Assembly (NCBI RefSeq): GCF_000090795.2
Contig: NW_003546265.1
Coordinates: 20,450 to 76,913 of the forward strand
Source of the DNA: Amphimedon queenslandica
Lineage: Eukaryota > Porifera > Demospongiae > Haplosclerida > Niphatidae
Direction of reading: 5' to 3'
Length of the DNA stretch: 56,464 bases
Position 1 is the first letter of the stretch, and every line of letters begins with the position of its first letter. The translations under genes were made by a program, and so were the position numbers. This document shows positions 51,354 through 56,464 of this stretch, piece after piece. Under the pieces are notes generated by a model, which worked only from the letters and a program-made list of their open reading frames with translations, searched no databases and had not been told where the DNA came from.

Positions 51354-52589
51354 TAATGCTAAACATTGATTGCAATGAATTCTGTACATGATGTGCATTG
51401 TTAGATAGAGAAATAAAGTTCTAAACTATGAATGGGAGAGTTACAAAGATCTAGGCTAAACATGAGAGACCAAAAGCTGAGGGAACTTTTAGGAGGCCTA
51501 GAACAAATGGAGACCTAAGCAGTATTACATGTACATGTACATACATGCATCTATAGTAGAGGTGTCTTTATCTTATTAAAATAATTAATGTTCCATTCTA
51601 TTGTATGGAGGCATTATTATGGTGTGAATATATCAGTTATAGTCTTAGAGATAAAGTCATGAATGATGTATGTTCACAAGCAAAAGCAAATCTGTTTCAA
51701 ATAGAGGAATGTGTGTCTTTTGTGTCCCAACCTTTGTCCATTGTTTTAGATCATTTTAAATAAAACGAATCAATTATAATATTCACAGCAAGCTTATTAA
51801 CACAAATAAACTACACTGTACATGTGCTGTATTGGAGAATAAACTATTATTATTATTATTACTAAAGTCATAGGTGACTTGTATCTTTTAACAGGAACTA
51901 AATAATTGAGTGTTATTAAACTCTATTTCCCATTTTATTGTTTCATTAACACAATACATACAGTCAATATGTGCCATGTATAATATCATTAACTGGTTTT
52001 TATCAATTTCCAGATCAACAACAAGAGAGTTGGATTATTTATCAGTACATACCATCATCCTTAAATACACATTCACCTCATACTTCAAAATATATACAAT
52101 AATAATAATAATAATGGCAAATGAAACTATAATGATAACACACTATACATGTGTATATATAGCCAGATTAGCCACAGGGTTGGAGTCAATAGTAAAGGTA
52201 CTCAACTCATCAAAAGCTTTTAAAATTGCTCACTTCAAATGAAAGACTGGCTAAGGACGGCCCTTCACTCTCTCGTTTTCTTCCTCAGAAACTTTCCTGT
52301 CCCTCCTTGTTGATCCTCGTCTCCCTCTTTGATTTTACGAAATACTTTATTTTAGGAGATACGGTGATCGCTTAATTAGATAATTTAGTTATTTACGGTA
52401 TTTTTAAAGAGTATTTAGGGTATTCGGTAAATTAGAAATAATAATATTGAAAACTGGATTTGTCACATTAATTGTCACTCCAGTTCAGATTATATTTCTC
52501 TCTGTTTGCAACTGCCTATATTGTAAGTGTTTTCATCATCATCATCATTATTATTGTTTGTCTTATTATCCATTTATAAGGTCATTGTC

Positions 52590-55752
<3,163 letters not shown>

Positions 55753-56169
55753 TCATCTATTATAATTATTATTTATATCATTTGATAATTATTGTCCTTG
55801 TAATATAATTAGCGCTATTTTGTTGTCATGCAGAAAGTCACAATTTATCTTTAAATATAGCCCTTAGAGGGTGGTCTACTAATCAAAGTAAAACTGCTTT
55901 TATGTCAAGTTGTTAAAAGATCTTTCTAAAAATAAACTGATGATAAAAGCTATTGTTGCAAAACTAAGTGTTAAATGTACACATGTGACAAGTTCAATGA
56001 CAATTTTGTGATTGATCACTACAAAAACTGTTTGCTACAAAACTAAAGGTGTTACAAAAGAGTATTAAGTCCTTGAATAAAAACAGCAAATAATCATTAG
56101 TCCTCTTCTATGGACATTTCTATATGAAATAATAATTATTATGATAATTATTGAAATTATTTTACTGAC
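55753..56169. other. Convergent intergenic region / METAP2 3' UTR
   Basis: AATAAA hexamers at 55931-55936 and 56076-56081 are candidate METAP2 poly(A) signals. The minus-strand side beyond 56169 is the intron following the SRCR exon, so the METAP2 3' end may overlap that gene. Confidence 0.5.
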
Positions 56170-56464
56170 CATTCCTGCACTCAATATGCACTGGACTGCC
56201 TTGAGAACAAGTTTCTTCATCATCAAAGTCACAATCAGAGAGATGACTCTCTGTCCCATCACACTTCAACTCTGATAAAACTATCTTATTGCTATCAACT
56301 GTGTCAAAGTATGCTGCATTGCTTTTAGTATAGGCTCGCTTAGCATAAGAGTAGCCCATCATACGACAAGCTACAGTAGCTTCATGATATCCAAACTTGT
56401 GACTGCAGACAGAGCCCCATTCTCCATCATGGTACACCTCCAGACGTCCACTGTCACCATTACC
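56170..56464 (-). CDS. SRCR domain protein (partial exon)
   Basis: The frame is open from the window edge down to a donor (AATG|GTCAGT) at 56170, about 98 codons. It is a scavenger receptor cysteine-rich domain: SGRLEVYHDGEWGSVC, EATVACRMMGY, VLSELKCDGTESHLSDC and VHIEC. The Cys pattern fits a group B-like SRCR, but the domain start lies beyond the window. Sponges have many multi-SRCR receptors; further exons are expected on both sides. Confidence 0.85.

Larger units (their letters stand above)
49112..52589. other. 3.5-kb CRK/METAP2 divergent intergenic region
   Basis: Contains (AAT)n at ~49196-49258, a tandem repeat at 49461-49678, a G/A-rich patch near 50131-50180, (ATT)n at ~50488-50553, a dispersed element at ~50885-51010 and (CA)n at 51320-51351. 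No protein-coding frame is credible. 5' UTR exons and promoters of both genes must lie here. A candidate 5' UTR intron of METAP2 runs from GTAAGTG at ~52522 to TTATAAG at ~52580. Confidence 0.55.

Noticed and set aside
51910..52242. 110-codon plus-strand frame upstream of METAP2
   Set aside because: Composition is that of AT-rich spacer and it shows no homology-like motifs.

Overview
This is animal nuclear DNA: AT-rich, full of microsatellites, with many short GT-AG introns and metazoan genes (JNK, CRK, a tetraspanin, an SRCR protein, ephrin-like ligands). Compact spacing, small introns and divergent but complete animal signalling proteins suggest an early-branching animal, most likely a demosponge such as Amphimedon. 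That assignment is inference, not proof. Exons below were joined by reading GT..AG sites and keeping reading phase; nearly every join is exact in phase. || Layout: 122-823 (+) last exon of a coiled-coil protein with a NEMO/optineurin-like C-terminal zinc finger. 1125-5899 (+) JNK MAP kinase, 13 exons. 7572-8966 (+) intronless MFSD5-type transporter. 9272-12157 (-) secreted GH3 beta-xylosidase-like enzyme. 12483-32710 (-) a tightly packed head-to-tail series: ARHGAP39 (WW-WW-MyTH4-RhoGAP), PSMG2 (proteasome assembly), MINDY deubiquitinase, an F-BAR-like/RhoGAP protein and a tetraspanin. The last four genes are only 186-225 bp apart. 32987-35108 (+) HS1BP3 (PX domain), divergent from the tetraspanin across 276 bp. 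35669-37281 and 38163-41623 (-) two tandem GPI-anchored ephrin-like ligands made by a segmental duplication whose edge lies inside the last exon of HS1BP3. 42155-49111 (-) CRK adaptor (SH2-SH3-SH3). 52590-55752 (+) METAP2. 56170-56464 (-) SRCR exon running off the window. || Functional themes: signalling to the cytoskeleton and MAP kinases (CRK, JNK, two RhoGAPs, ephrin-like ligands, tetraspanin) and protein turnover or maturation (PSMG2, MINDY, METAP2). These are housekeeping or signalling genes that sit together; they are not an operon-like pathway. || The least ordinary content lies between exons. A dispersed, locally tandem ~186-bp repeat occurs at eight places, mostly inside introns. Its core palindrome changes sequence in one copy yet stays a perfect palindrome, and it has twice been the target of insertions with target-site duplications. 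CT microsatellites repeatedly serve as the polypyrimidine tract of splice acceptors. A foldback element carries amplified 61-bp units. No prokaryotic-type defence, CRISPR or phage system was seen.
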